DNA of 64,000 bases, taken from positions 186,001 to 250,000 of the forward strand of contig CAWEWG010000017.1 in NCBI GenBank assembly GCA_963812795.1. The letters are read 5' to 3'. This stretch comes from Hyphomicrobium_A sp963812795 (GTDB taxonomy: Bacteria > Pseudomonadota > Alphaproteobacteria > Rhizobiales > Hyphomicrobiaceae). Shown here in pieces: positions 1 to 7,504 of this stretch; position 1 is the stretch's first letter; each line of letters begins with the position of its first letter. The position numbers and the translations under genes are program-made. The notes under the pieces were generated by a model. It saw only the letters and a list, made by a program, of their open reading frames with translations, was not told where the DNA came from and made no database searches.

Positions 1-2
1 GT

Positions 3-650
3 ACGGTTCCCGCCGCCAGGGTGTTCGTCATGGGCGCCGGCGTCGCGGGATTGCAAGCAATCGCCACGGCGCGTCGGCTCGGGGCGCAGGTCTCGGCCAC
101 CGACGTGCGGCCGGCTTCGAAGGAGCAGGTCGCTTCGCTCGGCGGCAAGTTCATCGCCGTCGAGGACGAGGAGTTCAAGCAGGCGCAGACCGCGGCGGGC
201 TACGCCAAGCCGATGTCGGCAGAGTATCAGGCCAAGCAGGCCGAGCTCGTCGCCGCCCACATCAAGAACCAGGACATCGTCATCACCACCGCGCTCATTC
301 CCGGCCGTCCGGCGCCGCGCCTTATCACCCGCGCCATGGTCGAGAGCATGAAACCCGGCTCGGTGATCGTCGACCTTGCCGCCGAGCGCGGCGGCAACTG
401 CGAGCTGACGCAGCCGGGACAGATCGTCGACCATAACGGCGTGCGCATCTTCGGCCCGCTCAATCTCGCCGGCACCATCTCCGTCAACGCCTCGAGCCTC
501 TACGCCAAGAACCTCTATGCGTTCATCGAGACGCTGATCGACAAGAAAGAGAAGACGCTGGCCGTCAACTGGGACGACGAGATCGTCAAGGGCACGCTCA
601 TCGCGCGCGACGGCAAGATCGTGCACCCGAGCCTGCAGGGAGCGACCTGA
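3..650 (+). CDS. pntAA: NAD(P) transhydrogenase subunit alpha part 1 (PntAA), 5'-truncated by the window edge
   Basis: This is the C-terminal part of the NAD(H)-binding domain I of the proton-translocating transhydrogenase, which moves hydride between NADH and NADP+ using the proton gradient. The reading frame is open from base 3, so the start lies outside the window. The Rossmann motif GAGVAGLQA appears right at the beginning, followed by ATARRLGAQVSATDVRP and the conserved VDLAAERGGNCE segment. The stop at 648-650 is one base before the ATG of the next gene, so pntAA, pntAB and pntB form one operon. The split into three genes is usual in alphaproteobacteria. Identification is very secure. 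Confidence 0.96.
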   Translation, partial: TVPAARVFVMGAGVAGLQAIATARRLGAQVSATDVRPASKEQVASLGGKFIAVEDEEFKQAQTAAGYAKPMSAEYQAKQAELVAAHIKNQDIVITTALIPGRPAPRLITRAMVESMKPGSVIVDLAAERGGNCELTQPGQIVDHNGVRIFGPLNLAGTISVNASSLYAKNLYAFIETLIDKKEKTLAVNWDDEIVKGTLIARDGKIVHPSLQGAT

Positions 651-675
651 GATGACCGATCGCAACTCCCGCAAG

Positions 676-793
676 GCTAACAAACATCCCTCCCTCCCCC
701 TTGATGGGGGAGGGCCGGGGAGGGGGTGGTGCAACACGTCCGATGGTGTGGACACCCCCCACCCCAACCCTCCCCCACAGGGGGAGGGAGAAG
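676..793. repeat. Palindromic G/C-run repeat element inserted in the 5' end of pntAB
   Basis: Two imperfect inverted arms of about 45 bases (roughly 685-730 and 748-793) are built of alternating CCCTCCCCC and GGGGGAGGG blocks around a short spacer. Translations of it give the GEGRGGG and PHPNPPPQGEG peptides familiar from dispersed palindromic repeats in alphaproteobacterial genomes (from memory, not searched). It sits between codons reading MTDRNSRK and CFAAAMALAV, which look like the two halves of one original N-terminus. The apparent insert is about 118 bases, which is not a multiple of three. The exact ends are uncertain by a few bases. Confidence 0.7.
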
Positions 794-808
794 TGTTTCG
801 CTGCCGCC

Positions 809-1195
809 ATGGCGCTGGCCGTAGCGGCACTGCTGCCGACGCAGGCGCTGGCCGCCGCGGGCGTCGGTGGTCCCATCGATCCGGTCGTCTACGAGCTGAT
901 GGTGTTCGTGATGTCCATCTTCGTCGGCTACTACGTCGTGTGGAGCGTCACGCCGGCCCTGCACACGCCGCTGATGGCCGTGACCAACGCCATCTCCTCG
1001 GTGATCGTCGTCGGCGCACTGCTGGCCGTCGCCGTCGAGCACGGCGCCGTCGAGGGCTTCATGAGCGGCGAAACGCTCGCCTCCAAGACGTTCGGCGTGC
1101 TGGCGCTGGCGATGGCCTCCGTCAACATCTTCGGCGGCTTCCTCGTCACGCAGCGCATGCTCGCCATGTACAAGAAGAAGGGCGACAAGCGGTGA
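809..1195 (+). CDS. pntAB: NAD(P) transhydrogenase subunit alpha part 2 (PntAB), membrane subunit
   Basis: This is the small membrane subunit of the transhydrogenase, part of the proton channel. The conserved stretch FVGYYVVWSVTPALHTPLM, then LMAVTNAISSVIVVGALL and a GGFLVTQRML helix, are diagnostic. The old start is probably ATG 652, one base after the pntAA stop and behind a GGGAG. The palindromic repeat separates that codon from the body and shifts the frame by one. As read, translation must begin at TTG 701 or ATG 704 inside the repeat, or at ATG 809, which I chose because it keeps a signal-like hydrophobic segment ending in ALAA. Purine-rich repeat DNA at 781-793 could act as a distant ribosome site. 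Whether the gene is well expressed is unclear. Confidence 0.85.
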   Translation: MALAVAALLPTQALAAAGVGGPIDPVVYELMVFVMSIFVGYYVVWSVTPALHTPLMAVTNAISSVIVVGALLAVAVEHGAVEGFMSGETLASKTFGVLALAMASVNIFGGFLVTQRMLAMYKKKGDKR

Positions 1196-1226
1196 CGAGC
1201 CTGAGCGCCCACGGGGGAAGAGTGCA

Positions 1227-2633
1227 ATGTTGACGCCCAATCTCGTCGCCGGGCTCTACCTCGCCTCCGGCATCCTCTTCATTCTCGCCCTGCGCGGCCT
1301 GTCGAGCCCCGCCACGTCGCGGCGCGGCAACTACGCCGGCATGCTCGGCATGCTCATCGCCATGGGAACGACCCTGGCGGTCGCCAATCCGCAGCTGCCG
1401 CTCACTTGGATCCTGCTCGGCATCGGTCTCGGCGTCGGCGGCCTCGTCGGCGCGGTGACGGCGCGGCGTATCGCCATGACGGCCATGCCGGAGCTGGTCG
1501 CCGCTTTCCACTCGCTCGTCGGCCTCGCCGCCGTATTCGTCGCCGCCGCGGCGCTGTATGCGCCGAGCGCGTTCGGCATCGGCGAGCCGGGCGCCGTCCA
1601 CTTCGCCAGCCTCATCGAGATGTCGCTCGGCGTCGCCATCGGCGCCATCACCTTCACCGGCTCGGTCATCGCCTTCTTGAAGCTGTCGGGCAAGATGTCC
1701 GGCAAGCCGATCATCCTGCCGCTGCGCCATCTCATCAACCTGGCGCTGTTCGGCGGCCTCATCTATCTCATCTACCTGTTCTGCCTGTCGGGCGGCAATC
1801 CGCTGCTGTTCTGGGCCATCGCGCTGACGGCGATGCTGTTCGGCGTCCTGATCATCATTCCCATCGGCGGCGCCGACATGCCGGTCGTCGTGTCGATGCT
1901 CAACTCGTACTCGGGTTGGGCGGCTGCCGGCATCGGCTTCACGCTGTCGAACATCGCGCTCATCATCACCGGCGCGCTCGTCGGCTCGTCCGGCGCCATC
2001 CTGTCGTACATCATGTGCAAGGGGATGAACCGCAGCTTCATCTCGGTCATCCTCGGCGGCTTCGGCGGCGAGGTGGCGGGGCCAGCCGGCGGCGGCGAGC
2101 AGAAGCCGGTCAAGCTCGGCTCGGCCGAGGACGCCGCCTACGTGATGAAGAACGCCGCCAAGGTGATCATCGTGCCGGGCTACGGCATGGCCGTTGCCCA
2201 GGCGCAGCACGCCCTGCGCGAGATGGGCGACCAGCTCAAGAAGGCCGGCGTCGAGGTCAAGTACGCCATCCATCCGGTTGCCGGCCGCATGCCGGGCCAC
2301 ATGAACGTTCTGCTCGCCGAGGCCAACGTGCCTTACGACGAGGTGTTCGAGTTGGAAGACATCAACTCGGAGATGCCGCAGGCCGACGTCGTCTACGTCA
2401 TCGGCGCCAACGACGTCGTCAATCCGGCCGCCGAGACGGACAAGACCTCGCCCATCTACGGCATGCCGGTGCTGCAGGCGTGGAAGGCGGGCACGGTGCT
2501 GTTCAACAAGCGCTCGCTCGCGTCGGGCTATGCCGGCATCGACAATCCGCTCTTCTACAACGACAACACCGTGATGGTGCTGGGCGATGCCAAGAAGATG
2601 ACGGAAGAGATCGTCAAGGCGCTGGCGCACTGA
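1227..2633 (+). CDS. pntB: NAD(P) transhydrogenase subunit beta (PntB)
   Basis: This 468-residue protein carries the beta membrane domain and the NADP(H)-binding domain III. About nine hydrophobic helices fill residues 1-260. Domain III follows with VPGYGMAVAQAQH, the KYAIHPVAGRMPGHMNVLLAEA segment (shown only in part), and YVIGANDVVNPAA near residue 395, all family hallmarks. The length is normal for the family. It starts 31 bases after pntAB behind GGGGAAGAG and is the last gene of the operon. The enzyme sits in the inner membrane and supplies NADPH. I see no damage. Confidence 0.97.
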   Translation: MLTPNLVAGLYLASGILFILALRGLSSPATSRRGNYAGMLGMLIAMGTTLAVANPQLPLTWILLGIGLGVGGLVGAVTARRIAMTAMPELVAAFHSLVGLAAVFVAAAALYAPSAFGIGEPGAVHFASLIEMSLGVAIGAITFTGSVIAFLKLSGKMSGKPIILPLRHLINLALFGGLIYLIYLFCLSGGNPLLFWAIALTAMLFGVLIIIPIGGADMPVVVSMLNSYSGWAAAGIGFTLSNIALIITGALVGSSGAILSYIMCKGMNRSFISVILGGFGGEVAGPAGGGEQKPVKLGSAEDAAYVMKNAAKVIIVPGYGMAVAQAQHALREMGDQLKKAGVEVKYAIHPVAGRMPGHMNVLLAEANVPYDEVFELEDINSEMPQADVVYVIGANDVVNPAAETDKTSPIYGMPVLQAWKAGTVLFNKRSLASGYAGIDNPLFYNDNTVMVLGDAKKMTEEIVKALAH

Positions 2634-2669
2634 GCCGCCGCCGCCGACTGCTGCTCTCTTCCTCGATGA

Positions 2670-3857
2670 TCAGGCGCGGTGAGAGCCGAACACCGGCTGC
2701 TGGTCGACGTGCGAAGGCTCCTCCTCCACCACGCGATTTCTGCCGTCCTTCTTGGCGCGATAAAGCGCCCGGTCGGCGCTGAGCAATAGTGACGGCAGGT
2801 CGGGATGCTCATTGGAGCCGGCGGCGAGCCCTACGCTCACCGTGGCACCGAAGCTGCGCTTGCCGCTCACGTGCTCTGCTGCTTCGAATGCGAAACGGAT
2901 CCGCTCGGCGACTATCATCGCGTCCGCCGTGCTGGCACCGACGAGCAAGCAGGCGAATTCCTCGCCACCGATGCGGCCAAATAGGTCGCCGGGTCGCAAC
3001 TGGGCGGTGGATATGCTGCAAAACGTGACGAGCACCGCATCTCCTGCGGCGTGTCCGAACTCATCGTTGATGGTCTTGAACTGATCCAAATCGAACAGCA
3101 GCAGGGAATGGACGCTGCCGTCCGCACGCGTGCGCTGTAGCAAGCGGCCCCCTTGGTGCAGGAAGGCGCGCCGATTGGCGACGCCCGTGAGAGGATCGAC
3201 CGACGCCGCATGTTTGTAGCCCGACGCGATCCTCTCGCGGACGAGACTGCCGAACAGATAGGCGCCGGCCATGGCCAGCAGCATGGATTCGAGAAGTATA
3301 AAGGTGAGCAGGTGGGCTCTGGCCGGCGGGGCGGCGACCCATCCCGCGACCAGCGGCACGCGCAGCGGCAAGGACGCCGCGTGCAACACAAGCAAAGCGA
3401 CCGCCAGCCGGCGCGACTTCAGCCCGTCCTCGCGCGCACGCCAAAGCTCGAATGCGGTGAGCAACGTGTAGGTAATGCCGATGAGCATGATCAACGAGGC
3501 GCGCGCGGCCGGCGAGGCATACCAGGCCGGGATCAGCATCGCCGCGAGCCACACTGCGGCGCCCGCCAGCGACGCAGCCACGAGCAGCCGGCGCCCGTCG
3601 AACTTGCGAGCCGCACTCCACATCACGCCGTAGGCAACCGCAAGGAAAGCGTTCGCGACGACGATCGAAAAGAGGTTTGGAATGTGCCCGCGCGCGCCTA
3701 TGAGGCCGATTGCGATGCAGGCCAACGCGAAGGCAGCCCCCCACAACCCGAGCGCTGGGCGGGTTCTGTGCTGTAGCCACGAAATCAGCAGCAGCGCACT
3801 GGCCACAGCCAGTGCGAAGCCAAGTATGACGGCGGTAGTGGGTAGGGTGAGATCCAT
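2670..3857 (-). CDS. Membrane-bound diguanylate cyclase (GGDEF domain)
   Basis: This 395-residue protein makes the second messenger cyclic di-GMP from two GTP. Residues 1-205 hold about six hydrophobic helices with no recognisable periplasmic sensor domain. The catalytic domain starts at DPLTGVANRR. The active-site motif is GGEEF near residue 300, preceded by RPGD five residues upstream, which matches the inhibitory I-site (RxxD). The cyclase should therefore be active and product-inhibited. The gene is convergent with pntB and transcribed alone. The signal it senses cannot be told from the sequence. Confidence 0.93.
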   Translation of the reverse strand: MDLTLPTTAVILGFALAVASALLLISWLQHRTRPALGLWGAAFALACIAIGLIGARGHIPNLFSIVVANAFLAVAYGVMWSAARKFDGRRLLVAASLAGAAVWLAAMLIPAWYASPAARASLIMLIGITYTLLTAFELWRAREDGLKSRRLAVALLVLHAASLPLRVPLVAGWVAAPPARAHLLTFILLESMLLAMAGAYLFGSLVRERIASGYKHAASVDPLTGVANRRAFLHQGGRLLQRTRADGSVHSLLLFDLDQFKTINDEFGHAAGDAVLVTFCSISTAQLRPGDLFGRIGGEEFACLLVGASTADAMIVAERIRFAFEAAEHVSGKRSFGATVSVGLAAGSNEHPDLPSLLLSADRALYRAKKDGRNRVVEEEPSHVDQQPVFGSHRA

Positions 3858-4125
3858 TCGCCGACCATAGACGCTCAGTGTTCAAAACTATTTTTCGGCA
3901 TTGATACAAATGCGGGTATCGGCTGTTTGTGGGCCGTCAACGCGGGCCGGGAAGTTGTGGCAATCCATCGCTGCTCGCTAATCCAGCGCGGCCGCGGCAA
4001 GTGTTTCAGCGGTGCAACAGACGCGCATTTTGCAGTCGGCCGGTGAAACGACTGGCAGCGATAGGGCGTACTCGAACATGCGCTTCGCGCTCCGCGGGCA
4101 CTTCCCTGTCGCATAAGGTTCACCA

Positions 4126-4891
4126 ATGCCTCGTAGCCATCTGACGATATGCGCGACCCTTGCTGCCCTGCTGTTCGCCTTCGCCACCGATGCAAAGGCG
4201 GCACCGCGCTTCAAGGCTGTCGCCTTCGACTACTTCGTCATCTTCAATCCCGAATTCAGTGATCCCCGAAGTCGAGAAGGCGTATCCCGGCAAGGGCGAG
4301 GCGTTCACCAAGGCATGGCGGGCGAAGCAGTTCGAATACGGCTTCCTGCGTTCCATCACCAACCGGCACGCGGACTTCTTCAAGGTCACCGAGGATGCGC
4401 TCGTCTACACAGCCGAGGCGATGAAGCTCGCGCTGTCGGCCGAAGTTCGCCAGCGTCTGCTCGGCGCCTATCTTTCGCTGCAGCCCTGGCCCGACAGCAT
4501 CGCGGCACTGCGCAAGCTCAAGGCCGCCGGCGTGCGTATCATCACCATCGCCAACTTTTCCGACCGCATGCTGCGCGAAAATGCCGAACGCGCCGGCATT
4601 GTCGACGTCTTCGACGAGCTGCTGAGTACCGAGGTCAACGGCACCTACAAGCCCGACCCGCGGGCCTACGCGCTCGGCATGCAGCACCTCGGGCTGCAGA
4701 AGGGGGAGGTCGCCTTCGCCGCCTTCGGCGGTTGGGATGCCTACGGCGCCAAGAGCTTTGGCTATCCGACCTACTGGGTGAACCGGTTCAACCTGCCAAC
4801 CGAGAAGCTCGGGATCGAGGCGGATGCCACCTCGAACGACATTGCAGGCCTGCTAAAATTCGTGCTCGGCGAGGAGGCCGGCGCAAACTGA
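4126..4891 (+). pseudogene. Haloacid-dehalogenase-type II HAD hydrolase with signal peptide, frame broken as read
   Basis: The N-terminus reads in one frame (ATG 4126, LLFAFATDAKA signal peptide, then FKAVAFDYF with the HAD nucleophile Asp). From about 4255 the family match continues in the next frame: IPEVEKAYPGKGEAF, then FEYGFLRSI, ITIANFSD, YKPDPRAYALGM and FGGWDAYGAKSFGYPTYWVNR. Removing one base near 4245-4258 would restore a 254-residue protein of normal length. The motifs match L-2-haloacid dehalogenases and their relatives. A signal peptide on a HAD enzyme is unusual and implies a periplasmic form. Because every motif survives on both sides of the shift, a sequencing error is as likely as real decay. 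Confidence 0.78.
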
Positions 4892-4999
4892 ACGGCGTCG
4901 TTGCGCGGGATGCCGGGCACATCGGCGCCCGTTGCCTATTGTTTCACCATGCTGTTGCGCCGTCTTCTGAGCCGACGGCAAAAGTGCTATATTCCCGGC

Positions 5000-5323
5000 A
5001 TGCCCTTTGCGCGTTCGCTCCTCGTGATGCTCTGCGCGGCGCAAGCCGGCGACGCCGCTTTTGCGGCTACCGCCATCGCGCCGTTACGGTCGGACGTGGC
5101 CCCGGTCGTCGAGCCGGTCGCGCGCAAGGGAACGCGGGCTTATAGACCCGACGGGGCCGCGCCCGCGGTTCCTGCCGATGCCTCGCAAGCGAAATCGCCA
5201 GCTGGCGATGATGCACTCGCGCAATGCATCGCCACATGGGATGCGGGCACGCACATCTCGCCCAGCAAGTGGCGAGAGATCTGCAAGCGTCAGCTCAATG
5301 ATCGCGACGCGATGTACCGCTGA
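5000..5323 (+). CDS. Small secreted protein of unknown function
   Basis: This 107-residue protein has an N-terminal signal peptide (MPFARSLLVMLCAAQAG, with likely cleavage after DAAFAA). A proline/alanine-rich linker follows, then a compact C-terminus with two cysteines, CIATWDAGTHISPSKWREICKRQL, split here as CIATWDAGTH and WREICKRQL. The paired cysteines could form a disulphide in the periplasm. From memory, similar short C-terminal domains occur in other Rhizobiales proteins of unknown function. I chose ATG 5000 over the in-frame ATG at 4901 because it begins the signal peptide. No function is assigned. Confidence 0.7.
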   Translation: MPFARSLLVMLCAAQAGDAAFAATAIAPLRSDVAPVVEPVARKGTRAYRPDGAAPAVPADASQAKSPAGDDALAQCIATWDAGTHISPSKWREICKRQLNDRDAMYR

Positions 5324-5355
5324 CCGCGTGCGGTGTCCCCGGCGGGCAGCCGAAA

Positions 5356-5643
5356 TCACTGTGCCCGGTCGGTGTGTCCCAGGGAGCGGTCGGGGGCGAC
5401 TCGATCACGAACCAGCCGCTTTAGCTCCTTGATATCGGGAAGGCGCCCCATCTCTTTGCGCGACCAGACGAGGTCGTTGTCAACGCGAACCTCGAAGACG
5501 CCGCCCGTTACATCCGGGGTGAGCGTGACGGAGCCCAGCTCCTCGGCAAAAGTCGTCAGGAGCTCCTGCGCCATCCAGCCGGCTCTCAGGCCCCAGCCGC
5601 ACAGTCTGCAATATGTGATCTCGATGGTCGGGCTTCTCGGCAT
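5356..5643 (-). CDS. SelT/SelW/SelH (Rdx) family protein with CxxC motif
   Basis: This 95-residue protein has the thioredoxin-like Rdx fold signature. ITYCRLCGWGLRAGW carries the CxxC redox motif at residues 12-15, the next helix is MAQELLTTFAEELG, and the GGVFEVRVDNDLVWSRK strand segment and GRLPDIKELKRLVRD end follow the family pattern. It is a cysteine homologue of selenoprotein W. It is probably a cytoplasmic thiol redox protein of unknown partner. It is transcribed on its own, convergent with the secreted-protein gene to its left. Confidence 0.88.
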   Translation of the reverse strand: MPRSPTIEITYCRLCGWGLRAGWMAQELLTTFAEELGSVTLTPDVTGGVFEVRVDNDLVWSRKEMGRLPDIKELKRLVRDRVAPDRSLGHTDRAQ

Positions 5644-6091
5644 AATGCCACCGCTGCGAGGGAATGGATTGGAGCAAGGACGCCACTGGCAGTGATGCTT
5701 CGAGGGCCACGATTTGACAATTCCAACTTAGACCACCCGCAGGCGGAGCACACGTCCGCGCGGGCGCCTCGTCGCCGCCGGGAGCAATTCGCCGATGTTC
5801 GTCAGCAGGATGGTTGGTCGCGTGGGGTCGAGGTGCGCTGGCGCGGTCTGCCGGCGATGCCCCAGCTACCCCGGCTCCCGGATGACGTCTGCCAAGCTCA
5901 TGGCCGTCGGGGCGGCCATGCTCTGAACCGATGAGGCGCAAGGCCGCACAGGTTTCCGGCTCGCCTCGAGGGCTTCCCGCGGCAGCGAGATATCTCGACG
6001 GATCGTTCCTGGAACATCCAACGAGGTATACGCCTTTCACCCGATGCTCTAAATGTTGAAATAGGGCGCATCGTGCGTGAGGAGAACCCAC
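5644..6091. other. Intergenic stretch without a supportable gene
   Basis: About 450 bases lie between the Rdx gene and the oxoamine synthase. Open frames here have no conserved motif, no ribosome site and no normal amino-acid mix. The last 20 bases carry GAGGAG, the ribosome site of the next gene. On the minus strand near 5750-5800 a short stretch reading TRPTILLTNIGELLPAA vaguely recalls the start of an amidohydrolase, but it runs into stops, so it is at most a remnant. Confidence 0.5.
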
Positions 6092-7483
6092 TTGGACGTT
6101 CGCAATACCGATGTCGGCACGAGTGGGGACGAGCAGCAAAGTGACAACGCCGCGACCCGCGCACTGGTCTTAGCTGGACTGAATATCAAATGGTTCTTCG
6201 GCGATCTGCTCTCCGGGGTGGGGAGCAGCCGCGCGCGTCGGCGCGCGCTAAAGAATGATCCTGAGGCGTTTCCGGCCTCGCAAGAGTTCTCCGAGCTGCC
6301 TGCCTATACCTCGATCATCAAGCATCGCTCGATCGCCGACCGTTTCAACTTCACGGATCCGTTCTATCGCTGCCACGACCGTAGTCGCGGCGCCATTACC
6401 ACCATCGACGGTCAGGACTATGTGACCTTCGCGTCCTACGACTACCTCGGACTGAACGGGCATCCGGAGGTGGTCGCCGCGGCGAAGGCGGCGATCGACG
6501 AGCATGGCACGTCCGTCTCGGCCAGTCGCATCGTTGCCGGGGAACGCCCCCTGCACCGCGAGTTGGAGGCAGCGCTCGCCGATCTCTACGAAACTGAGGA
6601 TGCGGTCGCGTTTGTCAGCGGTCACGCGACCAACGTATCGACGATCAGCACGCTGCTCGATTCGAGCGACCTCATCCTCTACGACGAGTTGGCGCACAAC
6701 AGCCTGCTGACGGGTATCAAGCTGTCGAAGGCCACCGCTTTCGCCTTCCGTCACAACGATCTCGACAACTTGGAGCAGCTGCTGCGCACGCATCGCCGGG
6801 CGAGCCGCAACGCGCTCATCGTCGTCGAGGGCCTCTACTCGATGGATGGAGACCTCCCCGATCTGCCGAGGCTCATCGAGCTGAAGCAGCGCTACGGCGC
6901 CTGGCTGATGGTCGACGAGGCGCATGCGCTTGGCGTCCTCGGTGCACGCGGGCGCGGCATCGCCGAGCACTTCGGCGTCGAGCCGCGGCATGTCGATATC
7001 TGGATGGGAACCCTCAGCAAGGCGCTGGCCGGATGCGGCGGCTACATCGCCGGTAGCTACGAACTGGTGCACACGCTCAAGTTCCGCGCCAGCGGGTGTG
7101 TGTACTCGGTCGGCATGTCACCGCCCGTGGCCGCAGCGGCGCTGGCAGCCATCAAATTGATGAATGCCGAGCCTGAGCGCGTCGCACGCGTGCGCGCCAA
7201 CGGTGCCCATTTCCTGCGTGCCGCAAAGGCGCGTGGTCTGGATACGGTGACCAGCGAAGGGTACGCCATCGTCCCCATCATGGTCGGCGACATCATCAAA
7301 GCCGGCCGCATCACCGACCGCATGCTGGCGCGCGGGGTAAACGTATTGCCGATCATTTATCCGGCCGTGCCGCTGAAGGCAGCGCGCCTGCGGTTTTTCA
7401 TCACCAGCGCCCACACGGACGAGCAGATCGAATCCACCGTGCAAATCGCGGCGGAAGAGCTGCGCCGCTTGGCAGCGGGCTAG
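6092..7483 (+). CDS. Alpha-oxoamine synthase family PLP enzyme (AONS / serine palmitoyltransferase-like)
   Basis: This enzyme of about 463 residues is a fold-type I PLP enzyme that condenses an amino acid with an acyl thioester. Family motifs occur in order: FASYDYLGLNGHPEV, ELAHNSLLTGIKLS, VVEGLYSMDGDLPDL, VDEAHALGVLGARGRG and the PLP lysine in GTLSKALAGCGGYIAG. An extra N-terminal region of about 90 residues precedes the catalytic domain, unlike classic BioF. No biotin, haem or acyl-carrier gene lies nearby, so the product is unknown; a lipid or capsule precursor is possible. TTG 6092 has GAGGAG eight bases upstream, while a GTG at 6077 overlaps that site and is less likely. Confidence 0.88.
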   Translation: MDVRNTDVGTSGDEQQSDNAATRALVLAGLNIKWFFGDLLSGVGSSRARRRALKNDPEAFPASQEFSELPAYTSIIKHRSIADRFNFTDPFYRCHDRSRGAITTIDGQDYVTFASYDYLGLNGHPEVVAAAKAAIDEHGTSVSASRIVAGERPLHRELEAALADLYETEDAVAFVSGHATNVSTISTLLDSSDLILYDELAHNSLLTGIKLSKATAFAFRHNDLDNLEQLLRTHRRASRNALIVVEGLYSMDGDLPDLPRLIELKQRYGAWLMVDEAHALGVLGARGRGIAEHFGVEPRHVDIWMGTLSKALAGCGGYIAGSYELVHTLKFRASGCVYSVGMSPPVAAAALAAIKLMNAEPERVARVRANGAHFLRAAKARGLDTVTSEGYAIVPIMVGDIIKAGRITDRMLARGVNVLPIIYPAVPLKAARLRFFITSAHTDEQIESTVQIAAEELRRLAAG

Positions 7484-7504
7484 CGAACAGGGAGCCGGCG
7501 AGCA

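Noticed and set aside
1146..2630. Long open frames opposite pntB, and similar ones opposite uvrD, fumC, ileS and accD
   Set aside because: They are Arg/His/Asp-rich mirror frames of GC-rich genes without motifs or ribosome sites.
5700..5900. Possible amidohydrolase (HutI-like) remnant on the minus strand
   Set aside because: Only about 20 residues look familiar and stops follow on both sides; too weak to list as a pseudogene.
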